Source: Acetobacteraceae bacterium (GTDB lineage: Bacteria; Pseudomonadota; Alphaproteobacteria; Acetobacterales; Acetobacteraceae). Taken from it: DNA of 5,814 bases. Where the stretch lies: the NCBI GenBank assembly GCA_947462945.1, contig CANHTE010000116.1, positions 1 through 5,814 of the forward strand. Direction: 5' to 3'. Made by a program: the position numbers and the translations under genes. The notes below the pieces were generated by a model. That model did no database searches. It had not been told where the DNA came from and saw only the letters and a list, made by a program, of their open reading frames with translations. Shown one piece after another: positions 1-5,814 of the stretch (positions are counted from its first letter, which is position 1; each line of letters begins with the position of its first letter).

Positions 1-537
1 GCCTTTCTCAGCGCGGTTGCGGCCAGGCTGGGGGTGCAGGCCGCACTGGAGCAATTGGCCCTGCCTGCCATCGCGCAGATCGGCAATGATCGGCCGAGCG
101 AATCCTTCGGCGCTGCCCTGGCCATCCGCGCCTCCCGCAGCCTTGTGCGCGTGCTGGAGCCCTTCGCCGATGAACCGGATGGCGAGGCCGATATCCTGGT
201 TCTGCCCATTGCCGGCGCGTTGGACCGGGCGGCTGCCATGCTGGTGGTGGCGGCCCTGCTGGAGGCAGGCCATGCCGCCACCCTGGCGCCGGAGAAGGCC
301 ATGGCGCCCGTCGTGATCCTGCTGGTCGCCGCCATGCCACCGCCGCGCCAGCGCCTCGCGCGCGCCTTGCGGGATGCGCGGCGCCTGCCCGGACGCATCC
401 TGGCCTTTGCCGCCAATGATGAAGCCGAGCATGTCTTCCCGCGTGAGGGATTGCCGCTGCCATGGGTGGTCGGCTTACAGACGCTGGTGGCCCAGGTGGA
501 TGCACAAATCGAGCATGCCGCGGAGGTGCCGGCCTGA
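1..537 (+). CDS. C-terminal part of an AI-2E-transporter-like or B12-binding-like multidomain protein (5' end outside window)
   Basis: The frame is open from base 1 to a TGA at 535-537, giving 178 residues. An internal GTG at 34 exists, but the frame continues upstream without a stop, so this is a gene fragment. Fragment residues ~8-58 are helical and contain LPAIAQIGND. Residues ~64-140 look like an alternating beta/alpha domain: strand ILVLPIAG, an LDRAAAMLVVAALLEAGH helix, then strand VVILLVAA, helix, and strand GRILAFAAND. This pattern resembles the soluble C-terminal extension of some AI-2E-family (PerM-type) permeases, in which a strand is followed by an LDxAAAxML helix and a xLLExxG turn. 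It also resembles helical-bundle plus cobalamin-binding modules. No cobalamin-ligating DxHxxG motif is visible, so a B12-binding role is unsupported. No membrane segments lie in the visible part. It converges on the kinase gene across 127 bp. The coding call is fairly firm; the family is a guess from fold pattern. Confidence 0.6.
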   Translation, partial: AFLSAVAARLGVQAALEQLALPAIAQIGNDRPSESFGAALAIRASRSLVRVLEPFADEPDGEADILVLPIAGALDRAAAMLVVAALLEAGHAATLAPEKAMAPVVILLVAAMPPPRQRLARALRDARRLPGRILAFAANDEAEHVFPREGLPLPWVVGLQTLVAQVDAQIEHAAEVPA

Positions 538-615
538 AGATGCAGGCGTTCGGCGCAGGCCTTTGGCAGGCGCGCAGCCGGATCGGGCCGTCCTCGCGTT
601 CCATCACACGGATTT

Positions 616-644
616 GGAGCATGCTCCGTTTGAACGAATGATGC
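616..644. repeat. Palindromic stem-loop in the convergent gap (possible bidirectional terminator or dispersed repeat)
   Basis: Bases 616-627 are a perfect 12-bp palindrome, GGAGCATGCTCC. Overlapping it, 619-644 forms an imperfect hairpin: GCAT at 619-622 pairs with ATGC at 641-644, and CGTT at 627-630 pairs with AACG at 633-636 around a two-base centre. It lies 21 bases past the kinase stop and 81 bases past the plus-strand gene stop, between convergent genes, where a shared terminator is expected. There is no long T-tract on either side, so it is not a classic intrinsic terminator. On the minus strand the core reads ATTCGTTCAAACGGA, which from memory resembles a short palindromic element scattered in alphaproteobacterial genomes. 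That comparison is unverified. Confidence 0.45.
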
Positions 645-664
645 CCTGGTCGTCAGCCGGTGCG

Positions 665-3502
665 TCAGGCTGGCCTTCCCGGCTGCAATCGCGCCGCGGC
701 GACGGCGGCCAATAGCTCATCCGCCGTGAAAGGCTCCTGCAGCACCATGTTCGCATTTTCCGTCCGGCCGATGGGACCCGGGCTGCCGAGTTCCAGTGTT
801 GCCACGGCCCTTCGCTCCAGCGCCTGCCACAAAAGCTGGACCGAGACGCCCTGCAGGGTCTGCGGCAGCAGGGCCACGGCGACGCTGCCCGCCGCTTCCA
901 GCTCGGTCAATGCATCGGCGATGGTGGTGGCCGGGCCCAGCACGGTACAACCGGCGGCCCGCAATGTGCTGGCGATATAAGCCGCGCGCTCCGGCTGGTC
1001 GTCGGCGATCAGCACGCTGCGCCCCCTGAGCGTCGGCGTGCCCATGAACAGCTGTGGGCCGAGCCCCCCGGCAAAGGCGGAGGCGCCCATGGTGAGGACG
1101 CCGTGCAGCCCTTTCCGCAGCCAGCGCCGTTCCATGTGCCCGGCAAGCTGGGCGCCCGCATTGGCCTCAATGAGCATCGAGCCGAGCCCCGCCCGCGTGG
1201 GTGCAGCCGTGATGTCAGGACCACCGCTCTCGATCCAGTCCAGCACCACCTGGTCCCCATGGATGCGCCAACGCAGGGTCAGTCGCCCTGCCGGGTTGGA
1301 AAGCGCGCCATACTTGACCGAATTCGTCACCAGCTCGTGCACGATCAGGGCAAAGGGTTGCGCGGCATCGGCGTTGATCCGCAGCGTGGGCCCCGCCATC
1401 GAAACCTGACCCGATACGGATTTCAGCTCCTGCTGGAGGATTTCCTCCATCTCGGCGCTGACCCAGCGTTCGAGTGCCAGCACATTGTGCAATCGGCTCA
1501 GGGCGGAAATCCGCCCTTCGAGTGCTGCGACAAGCGCCACGACGTCATGCTCGACCTCCGCGACCGAAAGGCGGATCAGGCCGTGCACGACGCTCAGGAC
1601 GTTTTGCGCCCGATGATCCACCTCGCGGGAGAGCACGCGCTCGGACGCCTCGATCCGCTTGCGGGCGGTGATGTCAACCATGGCGGCGCTGACGCCCGTG
1701 ATCTCCCCCGCATCGCTGCGCACCGGGAAATAACTGCATAGCCAGCTGCGCTGCTCGCCATGGACCAGGCTCGTCAGCTCGAAGGCCTCGACCGGCTGCC
1801 CCGTCTCCAGCACCTGCCGCATGATGGGGCCCACGATCTCCGCGATATGCGGCGCCATCCGCCCCAGGGCCTGGCCGATATGCGCGGCCGCGGGCTGGCC
1901 ATGGATTTCGGCCTGCGTGTCGTTGATCGCGATGAAGCGCAGTTCCGGATTCATCAGGCTGAGACCGGCCGGCGCGCTTTCATAGGTGGCGCGCAGACGG
2001 GCGGCGCTTTCCGCCCGATCGGCCTCCGCCTGCCGGCGCTCGTGGTAATCCAGCCCCACGGCCGTCCAGCTGATGGGTCTGCCGGACGCGGCCCGGATGG
2101 GCGCGCCGGTGAACAGGAACCAGCGCCATTGCTTTTGTGCCGCGTGGCAAATCCTCATCTCGCGTGAGAAGGGCGCCGTGCTGCCCAGCTCCGCCGTCGC
2201 CAGCGCTTCCCTCCAGGCCTCGGCCGCGCCGTCGCGGTCATCAGGGTGCACGGCCTCCAGCCAGCCATCGCCGCGGCTCTGGGTGAGGGTGAGGCCGGTA
2301 TGCTCCTCCCAGTAAGGGTTGGCCCAATCCACCTCGCCCGCATCATTGGCGGTGAGGATGATCTGCGGCGCTACCGCCACCACCGCCTGCATGCGGGTCT
2401 GGGCACGCAGCCGTGCAGCCTCCCTGGAGGTCACGCTCTCGGCCATGGCATCGAAGGCCTCGCCCAGCTTGCGGAATTCGCGCCCACTGGTGATGGCGCC
2501 GACGCGCGCTGCCCAGTCCTGGGCCTCCCAGCTGCGAATGGTGGCGAGCAGCCGCCGAACCGGACGTTCCACCGCCGCGTGAAACAGCAGGATGGCAAGG
2601 CAGAAGGTGAGCATGAGGGAGGCAAAGATCAGCAGCGCCGCACGCCGGTCCGCGCGCAGGGCGCTGCCCAGCACCGAATTTGCCTCCAGGCCGACGGTCA
2701 CGAACAAGCCAATCGGCTCCACCGTGACCGGAAGAAAGGCAGCCACCCGGCGCACCCCATCCAGCGCCGGCGCGTCCAGGATGCCCGGCGCCGAGGCATT
2801 GAGCATCGCCAGGGCAAAAGGCGGCAGCATGGTGCCGACGAAACGCTCCGCATCCACCGAGCGCGCCAGTATCACGCCATCCCGGTCCGCGATGGTGGAG
2901 GCGCTGCCGGGCGGCAGGGCCACGGACTGAAGCTCTGCCACCAGCCAATCCACGGAAAGCGCCAGCAGAATGACGCCGACAGGCTGCCCCGCCTCGTTCC
3001 GCAGGGGCGCTGCGAAATGCAGGCTGCGTTGCCGGGTGCCCGGCCCTGGCATGAAGCCGCCGACCTGGAAGCTGTTTTCCCCAAGCGTCCGCGTGAAATA
3101 AGGACGTCCGGCGATGTTGATGGCGTGTGGGGCATCCGGTGCATGGCACAGAGGGTCGCCCTGCCGGTCAAACACACTGGCGGTCAGGTAGCGCGGGTTG
3201 GCTGCCACAATGCGGTCGAGAAAGGCGTCACATTCCGCGCTGGGACGCAGCGCCCGGACCGCGTCATGCGCCCCCACACTGCTCAAGACCTGCCAGGCCG
3301 CCTCGGTGATGCTGCTTTGCTGCTGGCCGATGAGTCGTACGAAGCGCATGGCATCATCGGCCAGTTGCTGCGTGCGCTCCAGCCTGGCTTCGCGCTCCAG
3401 CAGAACCTGGACGATGGCGGCCGGCACCAGCGCCAGCAGGAGGCCGAGAAAGGCCCAAACCGCCAATGGAAGAGATCTGGTTACGCGTCGCAACCACGGC
3501 AT
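665..3502 (-). CDS. Membrane-bound HWE-family sensor histidine kinase with Cache, HAMP, two PAS and a degenerate receiver domain
   Basis: This 945-residue protein (numbered from the ATG at 3502) should be an inner-membrane kinase that senses a periplasmic signal and autophosphorylates on His. Domains in order: TM ~12-34; a Cache-like periplasmic sensor ~39-285 (AGRPYFTR, VDWLVAEL and ADRDGVILA segments); TM ~288-310; HAMP ~310-362 (RPVRRL, EFRKLGEAFDAM); PAS ~372-487 (WANPYWEEHTGLT, VHPDD); PAS ~502-617 ending MVDITARKR. The H-box EVDHRAQN puts the phospho-acceptor at His630. The N-box is VHELVTNSVKYGALS (His722, Asn727), and WIE (Trp756, Glu758) plus GLGSMLI follow. N-box His and WxE are the defining HWE marks. 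Residues ~827-937 are receiver-like, but the acceptor Asp is Pro880 and the conserved Lys is Glu923. A GTG at 3571 would add 23 residues. I prefer ATG 3502 because GGGAAAG lies 8 bases upstream and the TM segment follows soon after. No response regulator gene adjoins it in the window, so the target is unknown. Confidence 0.93.
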   Translation of the reverse strand: MPWLRRVTRSLPLAVWAFLGLLLALVPAAIVQVLLEREARLERTQQLADDAMRFVRLIGQQQSSITEAAWQVLSSVGAHDAVRALRPSAECDAFLDRIVAANPRYLTASVFDRQGDPLCHAPDAPHAINIAGRPYFTRTLGENSFQVGGFMPGPGTRQRSLHFAAPLRNEAGQPVGVILLALSVDWLVAELQSVALPPGSASTIADRDGVILARSVDAERFVGTMLPPFALAMLNASAPGILDAPALDGVRRVAAFLPVTVEPIGLFVTVGLEANSVLGSALRADRRAALLIFASLMLTFCLAILLFHAAVERPVRRLLATIRSWEAQDWAARVGAITSGREFRKLGEAFDAMAESVTSREAARLRAQTRMQAVVAVAPQIILTANDAGEVDWANPYWEEHTGLTLTQSRGDGWLEAVHPDDRDGAAEAWREALATAELGSTAPFSREMRICHAAQKQWRWFLFTGAPIRAASGRPISWTAVGLDYHERRQAEADRAESAARLRATYESAPAGLSLMNPELRFIAINDTQAEIHGQPAAAHIGQALGRMAPHIAEIVGPIMRQVLETGQPVEAFELTSLVHGEQRSWLCSYFPVRSDAGEITGVSAAMVDITARKRIEASERVLSREVDHRAQNVLSVVHGLIRLSVAEVEHDVVALVAALEGRISALSRLHNVLALERWVSAEMEEILQQELKSVSGQVSMAGPTLRINADAAQPFALIVHELVTNSVKYGALSNPAGRLTLRWRIHGDQVVLDWIESGGPDITAAPTRAGLGSMLIEANAGAQLAGHMERRWLRKGLHGVLTMGASAFAGGLGPQLFMGTPTLRGRSVLIADDQPERAAYIASTLRAAGCTVLGPATTIADALTELEAAGSVAVALLPQTLQGVSVQLLWQALERRAVATLELGSPGPIGRTENANMVLQEPFTADELLAAVAAARLQPGRPA

Positions 3503-3510
3503 GACGTCGT

Positions 3511-3517
3511 CTTTCCC
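3511..3517 (-). promoter_or_regulatory. Ribosome-binding site for the kinase, supporting ATG 3502
   Basis: On the minus strand GGGAAAG occupies 3517-3511 and is followed by 8 bases and then the ATG at 3502-3500. The alternative in-frame starts are GTG 3571 and ATG 3559. The latter has only an AGG directly abutting it, which is too close. This site is the main reason for choosing the shorter protein. Confidence 0.5.
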
Positions 3518-3671
3518 GCTTGATCCCCATCCTGGCACAGGCTGGGCCGTGATGCGCATCCTGCCAGACACCCGGCTGCCATGGGTCCTTCATTCGGCGT
3601 TCCAGGCCGTACCGGTGTGCGGCCCCGGTCGTTTGGGCAAGGACGGGCCGGACGTGATGATCCGGAGGGCA

Positions 3672-3691
3672 GCAACCGACGGCCAGGTTGC
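3672..3691. repeat. Inverted repeat GCAACC-8-GGTTGC
   Basis: GCAACC (3672-3677) and GGTTGC (3686-3691) are perfect 6-bp inverted arms around 8 bases. This could be a hairpin in the kinase leader RNA or a dyad operator about 170-190 bp upstream of the kinase ATG. The same two hexamers recur at 3716-3721 and 3750-3755. Confidence 0.35.
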
Positions 3692-3713
3692 GCTTCAACG
3701 CGGCCTGGAAGCC

Positions 3714-3757
3714 CCGGTTGCGCGGGCCCTGGCCGGGCGCGATGCGCACGCAACCGG
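3714..3757. terminator. Possible factor-assisted terminator hairpin after the esterase gene
   Basis: CCGGTTGCG (3714-3722) and CGCAACCGG (3749-3757) are perfect 9-bp inverted arms around a 26-base GC-rich loop that can pair further within itself (GGCC-CT-GGCC). The stem begins 24 bases after the esterase stop on the minus strand, a suitable place for transcript ending or 3'-end protection. No T-tract follows on that strand, so intrinsic termination is doubtful. An operator role shared with the neighbouring half-sites is an alternative. Confidence 0.35.
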
Positions 3758-3780
3758 CGCCCAGGCCCGGATTGTGCCGC

Positions 3781-4824
3781 TCAAGCCTCGTGCAGGCCCC
3801 AGAAGGCTGCGATGTGGCGCACGGCTGAAATTCCAGCATCCAGCACCCAGGGGGCGGGCTTGCCCAGGCCGCGGGCGATGGGGAAGCCATGACCCATCTC
3901 CGGCACGGTCCACAGTTCCACCGCCATTGACCCACGCCGCGCCCAGCGCCGGCGCCGCGCCGGCAGGTGGTCCTGGCAATCCTGCGTCGCTTCCTCGGTG
4001 CAGCCATGCAGGGCGGCCCATTGGGTCGCGAGCATTTCGGCATTTTCCGGGTCAACCATACGGTCGCGCCCGCCCTGCCAGATGGACAGACGCGGCCAGG
4101 GCTGCTTGCCACGCGGGGCGCTCCGGGCCCGAACGGCGGCGGCAAGGCCGATGCGCGTGCTGAAAGGATCCGCGCGGTGCATCCGCAGCAGTGCCATGGG
4201 GGAGGACCGCGCCGCACCGACCGGCATGCCCGCCACCACTGCCCCAGCCGCGAAGACGGCCGGATAAGCGGCAAGCATGGCCGCCGCCATCGCCCCGCCG
4301 GCCGAGAGGCCGACAATGAATATCCGCCGCCGGTCCGAGCTGAATTCGCGGCTGGCATGGCGCACCATTTGCCGGATGGACATGGCCTCGCCACCACCAC
4401 GGCCCACATCCAGGGGCCGATACCAATGGAAGCAGCGGTTGCGATGATTCGCCCGGATCTGCTCGGGCATCACCAGGGGTATGCCCAGTTTTTCCGCCAG
4501 CGCCATCCAGCCGCTATGCTCGGCGAAACCTGTGCCGTCCTGGCCACACCCGTGTAGGACCACAATCAGCGGAGCGCCCGCAGGTGGCTTCCGGCCCGGG
4601 TGAAACACCAACATCCGGAGCTGGCCCGGGTTTGAGCCGAAATGCTCCACCTCCGCCACGCGCTTTCGTGGTGGCGCCAGGCCTGGAGGAGCCTCCGGCG
4701 AGAGCCAGGCGAAGGCCATGAACCGCGCGGCGGCCCGACCGAGACGCTCGATCTGATCGCTTGCGGCCAACCGCCTGGCTTTCCGCGCGCGGGCGCGCGG
4801 GGCGCGCTGCGGATATGGGGACAA
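3781..4824 (-). CDS. PHB depolymerase family esterase (serine alpha/beta hydrolase)
   Basis: This 347-residue protein belongs by motif to the short-chain PHB depolymerase/Esterase_phd (LpqC-like) group, serine hydrolases that cleave polyhydroxyalkanoate oligomers or other esters. Visible motifs: an oxyanion segment VVLHGCGQD (~88-96); PEQIRANHRNRCFHWY (~120-135); the lipase box GLSAGG with nucleophile Ser174; WQGGRDRMVDPEN with likely acid Asp254; and EMGHGFPI with His312. Cys93 and Cys131 sit in segments conserved in the family. Length is normal for a single catalytic domain, with no substrate-binding or fibronectin domain. The Arg-rich N-terminus has no signal peptide, so export is not apparent. 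The start is uncertain: TTG at 4824 is the first codon after an in-frame TGA, with AAGG 8 bases before it. ATG 4719 (Met36) is the alternative, but DQIERLGRAAARF before it looks family-conserved, so I keep the longer form. The true substrate cannot be read from sequence. Confidence 0.92.
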   Translation of the reverse strand: MSPYPQRAPRARARKARRLAASDQIERLGRAAARFMAFAWLSPEAPPGLAPPRKRVAEVEHFGSNPGQLRMLVFHPGRKPPAGAPLIVVLHGCGQDGTGFAEHSGWMALAEKLGIPLVMPEQIRANHRNRCFHWYRPLDVGRGGGEAMSIRQMVRHASREFSSDRRRIFIVGLSAGGAMAAAMLAAYPAVFAAGAVVAGMPVGAARSSPMALLRMHRADPFSTRIGLAAAVRARSAPRGKQPWPRLSIWQGGRDRMVDPENAEMLATQWAALHGCTEEATQDCQDHLPARRRRWARRGSMAVELWTVPEMGHGFPIARGLGKPAPWVLDAGISAVRHIAAFWGLHEA

Positions 4825-4956
4825 TCAATGAGCCTTGGCGCGTTCGGCGCTGCCCCGGAAGGACCAGCGGCCCGGCGGGGCGCCTTTGGAGGGTGCGCGC
4901 CGCGCCATGCCATGGGCGCCGTCCAGCCAAGGGCCGAGAGGGGTGTTTCGTCGCAT
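4825..4956 (-). CDS. Possible 43-residue basic ORF directly upstream of the esterase (unrecognised)
   Basis: An ATG at 4956-4954 starts a 43-codon frame ending in TGA at 4827-4825, directly abutting the esterase TTG start and in the same frame. GGAAG lies 9 bases before the ATG. About 77% of its codons end in G or C, suggestive but not decisive at this length. The peptide begins MRRNTPLGPWLDG, is rich in Arg, Ala and Gly, and has no membrane segment or motif I recognise. If translated, it could couple translation to the esterase. It may equally be leader sequence with a chance open frame. Confidence 0.2.
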   Translation of the reverse strand: MRRNTPLGPWLDGAHGMARRAPSKGAPPGRWSFRGSAERAKAH

Positions 4957-5064
4957 GGCAGTCGTCTTCCAGATGTGTCCATGCAAAACGGCGGCTTTGG
5001 CTTGGCGTTGCATGCACGCTCCGCATGGGCGCTCTCCTCCCGGAGGCCGCGCAATATCCTGGCC
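4957..5064. other. Intergenic leader between AsmA-like gene and esterase
   Basis: This 108-bp stretch appears less G/C-biased than its flanks and probably carries the promoter and 5' leader for the esterase. It holds a strong minus-strand Shine-Dalgarno match, GGAGGAG (5040-5034), 7 bases ahead of an ATG at 5026 that is not in the esterase frame. I could not identify a confident -35/-10 pair or a T-tailed terminator for the upstream gene. Confidence 0.4.
5034..5046 (-). promoter_or_regulatory. Strong Shine-Dalgarno motif overlapping a short dyad
   Basis: On the minus strand the bases read CCTCCGGGAGGAG. GGAGGAG (5040-5034) is a near-perfect Shine-Dalgarno sequence 7 bases before ATG 5026. 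The CCTCC just upstream (5046-5042) is its complement, so a small 4-bp hairpin could mask it. The ATG opens a 170-codon frame ending at 4514 that overlaps the esterase out of frame and has poor codon use before the overlap, so what this site serves is unclear. Confidence 0.35.
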
Positions 5065-5814
5065 TTATCTGGCGGGGCGGGCTGCGCGCGGCGCCATGGT
5101 TCGGGCAATGGCGTCCCGGCAACGCGGATCATCGCCAATGCCGAATTCAATGATGGGCACCAGTGAGAAGGGCGCCAGCGCCAGGTCAAGAACACGGCCC
5201 AGGCCATCGCCCCCGCGATTCTGGACAATCACGGGCGCGACGGAAGGATTGCTCAGCGGCCCGGTCACAGCGAGGCTTGTGGGCAGGGAGCCGATGGTGA
5301 ATTGCTTGGCCTCACTGCGCAGCCGAAGGTCAAGCTGCTCGCGGTCCAGGCGGATCGTGCCGGAACCATGGATGAGGGAATCCGTGGTCTCCAGCAGCAG
5401 CAGCCTTGTGTGCAGCACGCCGGCCTGCAGCGCGAAGTCGGCGGCGAAGCATTCGAGCGCGGTGCGGGCCGGAAGGCCGAAGGCGGAAAAGATCGCATTG
5501 CCCAGCCGCAGGCCAGCCAGATCCACCGTCACCGCCCGCAGGTCACCGCCCACCATCCGCAGCCCCAGCGCACCATTGCCACGCGCCAGCAACTCCGCCG
5601 TGGAACGGCCCAAGGAATCGATCCGGCCGCGCCCATCCAGCGCGCCACTGCCCCGCCCGCCCATCGCCTGCAGCAGCCGGCCCATATCCATCCGCTGGAT
5701 GGCGATATCAGCGACGGCGCGTACCGTGCCCTCGGCATTCGGGGTCAAGGTCCCGGTCACGATGACGGCGCCACGCCCGACACCACCCCGCAGCGGCTTG
5801 AGGGTCACCACGCC
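5065..5814 (-). CDS. AsmA family protein, C-terminal part (5' end outside window)
   Basis: The frame is open from the right edge of the window to TAA at 5067-5065, giving 249 residues of a longer protein. AsmA-family proteins are usually larger (several hundred residues), anchored in the inner membrane with a long periplasmic beta-rich groove, and are linked to lipid transport and outer-membrane assembly. The fragment matches the C-terminal AsmA pattern: GRGRIDSLGRSTAELLARGN, then GALGLRMVGGDLRAVTVDL, LECFAADFALQAGVLHTRLL, and HGSGTIRLDREQLDLRLRSE, ending with VTGPLSNPSVAP. The repeated short amphipathic strands separated by Gly and Asp turns are typical. The GTG codons at 5811 and 5808 are internal, not starts. 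A short basic tail (APRAARPAR) ends the protein. The gene reads toward the esterase across 240 bp, too far for a clear operon. The family call is firm; the specific member is not resolved. Confidence 0.85.
   Translation of the reverse strand, partial: GVVTLKPLRGGVGRGAVIVTGTLTPNAEGTVRAVADIAIQRMDMGRLLQAMGGRGSGALDGRGRIDSLGRSTAELLARGNGALGLRMVGGDLRAVTVDLAGLRLGNAIFSAFGLPARTALECFAADFALQAGVLHTRLLLLETTDSLIHGSGTIRLDREQLDLRLRSEAKQFTIGSLPTSLAVTGPLSNPSVAPVIVQNRGGDGLGRVLDLALAPFSLVPIIEFGIGDDPRCRDAIARTMAPRAARPAR

Larger units (their letters stand above)
3503..3780. other. 278-bp intergenic region between esterase and kinase
   Basis: Both flanking genes read on the minus strand, so this holds the esterase 3' end and the kinase 5' leader and probable promoter. 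I see no convincing small gene; the open frames here look like GC-driven chance. No clear -35/-10 pair stands out. The visible structure is a set of four GCAACC/GGTTGC half-sites between 3672 and 3757, described separately. Confidence 0.5.

Noticed and set aside
8..622. 204-codon minus-strand frame opposite the first gene
   Set aside because: It is low-complexity Pro/Arg/Ala/His sequence without a motif, whereas the plus-strand frame has a plausible alpha/beta pattern.
1103..2167. Plus-strand open frames of 212 and 135 codons opposite the kinase PAS and catalytic regions
   Set aside because: Both lie wholly antisense to conserved kinase motifs and show no recognisable domain or ribosome-binding site.
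2246..3523. 425-codon plus-strand open frame opposite the kinase sensor region
   Set aside because: It is antisense to a gene with clear conserved domains. Its product is rich in Arg, His, Gly and Gln with no motif, as expected from the complement of GC-rich coding DNA.
3601..3630. TTGCCC on the minus strand near 3640 as a -35 box for the kinase
   Set aside because: No acceptable -10 hexamer was seen at 16-18 bases downstream.
3354..4409. 351-codon minus-strand frame spanning the esterase 3' half, the gap and the kinase 5' end
   Set aside because: It is out of frame with both well-supported genes and its composition (many Arg, Pro, Cys, Trp) is that of a shadow frame.
4514..5026. 170-codon minus-strand frame starting from the strong Shine-Dalgarno site
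   Set aside because: Its second half overlaps the esterase out of frame, and its first ~65 codons have weak G/C preference at the third position. The ribosome-binding site is kept as a finding, but the frame is not called a gene.
4566..5228. 220-codon minus-strand frame covering the AsmA gene end and the esterase start
   Set aside because: It overlaps two recognised genes in another frame and its product is Pro/Arg-rich with no motif.

Overview
The window is GC-rich, with strongly G/C-ending codons in its long frames. It looks like an alphaproteobacterium. The gene set (HWE-type hybrid kinase with a VDHRAQN H-box, short PHB-depolymerase-type esterase, AsmA-like protein) would fit Acetobacteraceae such as Roseomonas and relatives, but no marker gene is present, so this placement is an inference.

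Layout from left to right: (1) the 3' end of a plus-strand gene (1-537), whose last ~120 residues form a small alpha/beta domain resembling the C-terminal extension of some AI-2E-family transporters or a cobalamin-binding-like fold; (2) a 127-bp convergent gap holding a palindromic stem-loop; (3) a large minus-strand sensor histidine kinase (665-3502): TM, periplasmic Cache-like sensor, TM, HAMP, two PAS, HWE kinase core, and a C-terminal receiver that has lost its phospho-acceptor Asp; (4) a 278-bp gap with repeated GCAACC/GGTTGC half-sites; (5) a minus-strand PHB-depolymerase-family serine esterase (3781-4824) with a complete catalytic triad; (6) a 240-bp gap with a strong but unassigned ribosome-binding site and a possible 43-codon ORF ending right before the esterase start; (7) the 3' part of a minus-strand AsmA-family gene (5065-5814), cut by the window end.

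The three minus-strand genes run the same way (AsmA, esterase, kinase) but are separated by 240-278 bp, so they are probably separate transcription units rather than a tight operon. No functional link among them is evident. I see no mobile element, CRISPR array, tRNA or rRNA. This looks like ordinary chromosomal sequence and I found no convincing new multi-gene system. The most interesting point is the degenerate receiver fused to the kinase.
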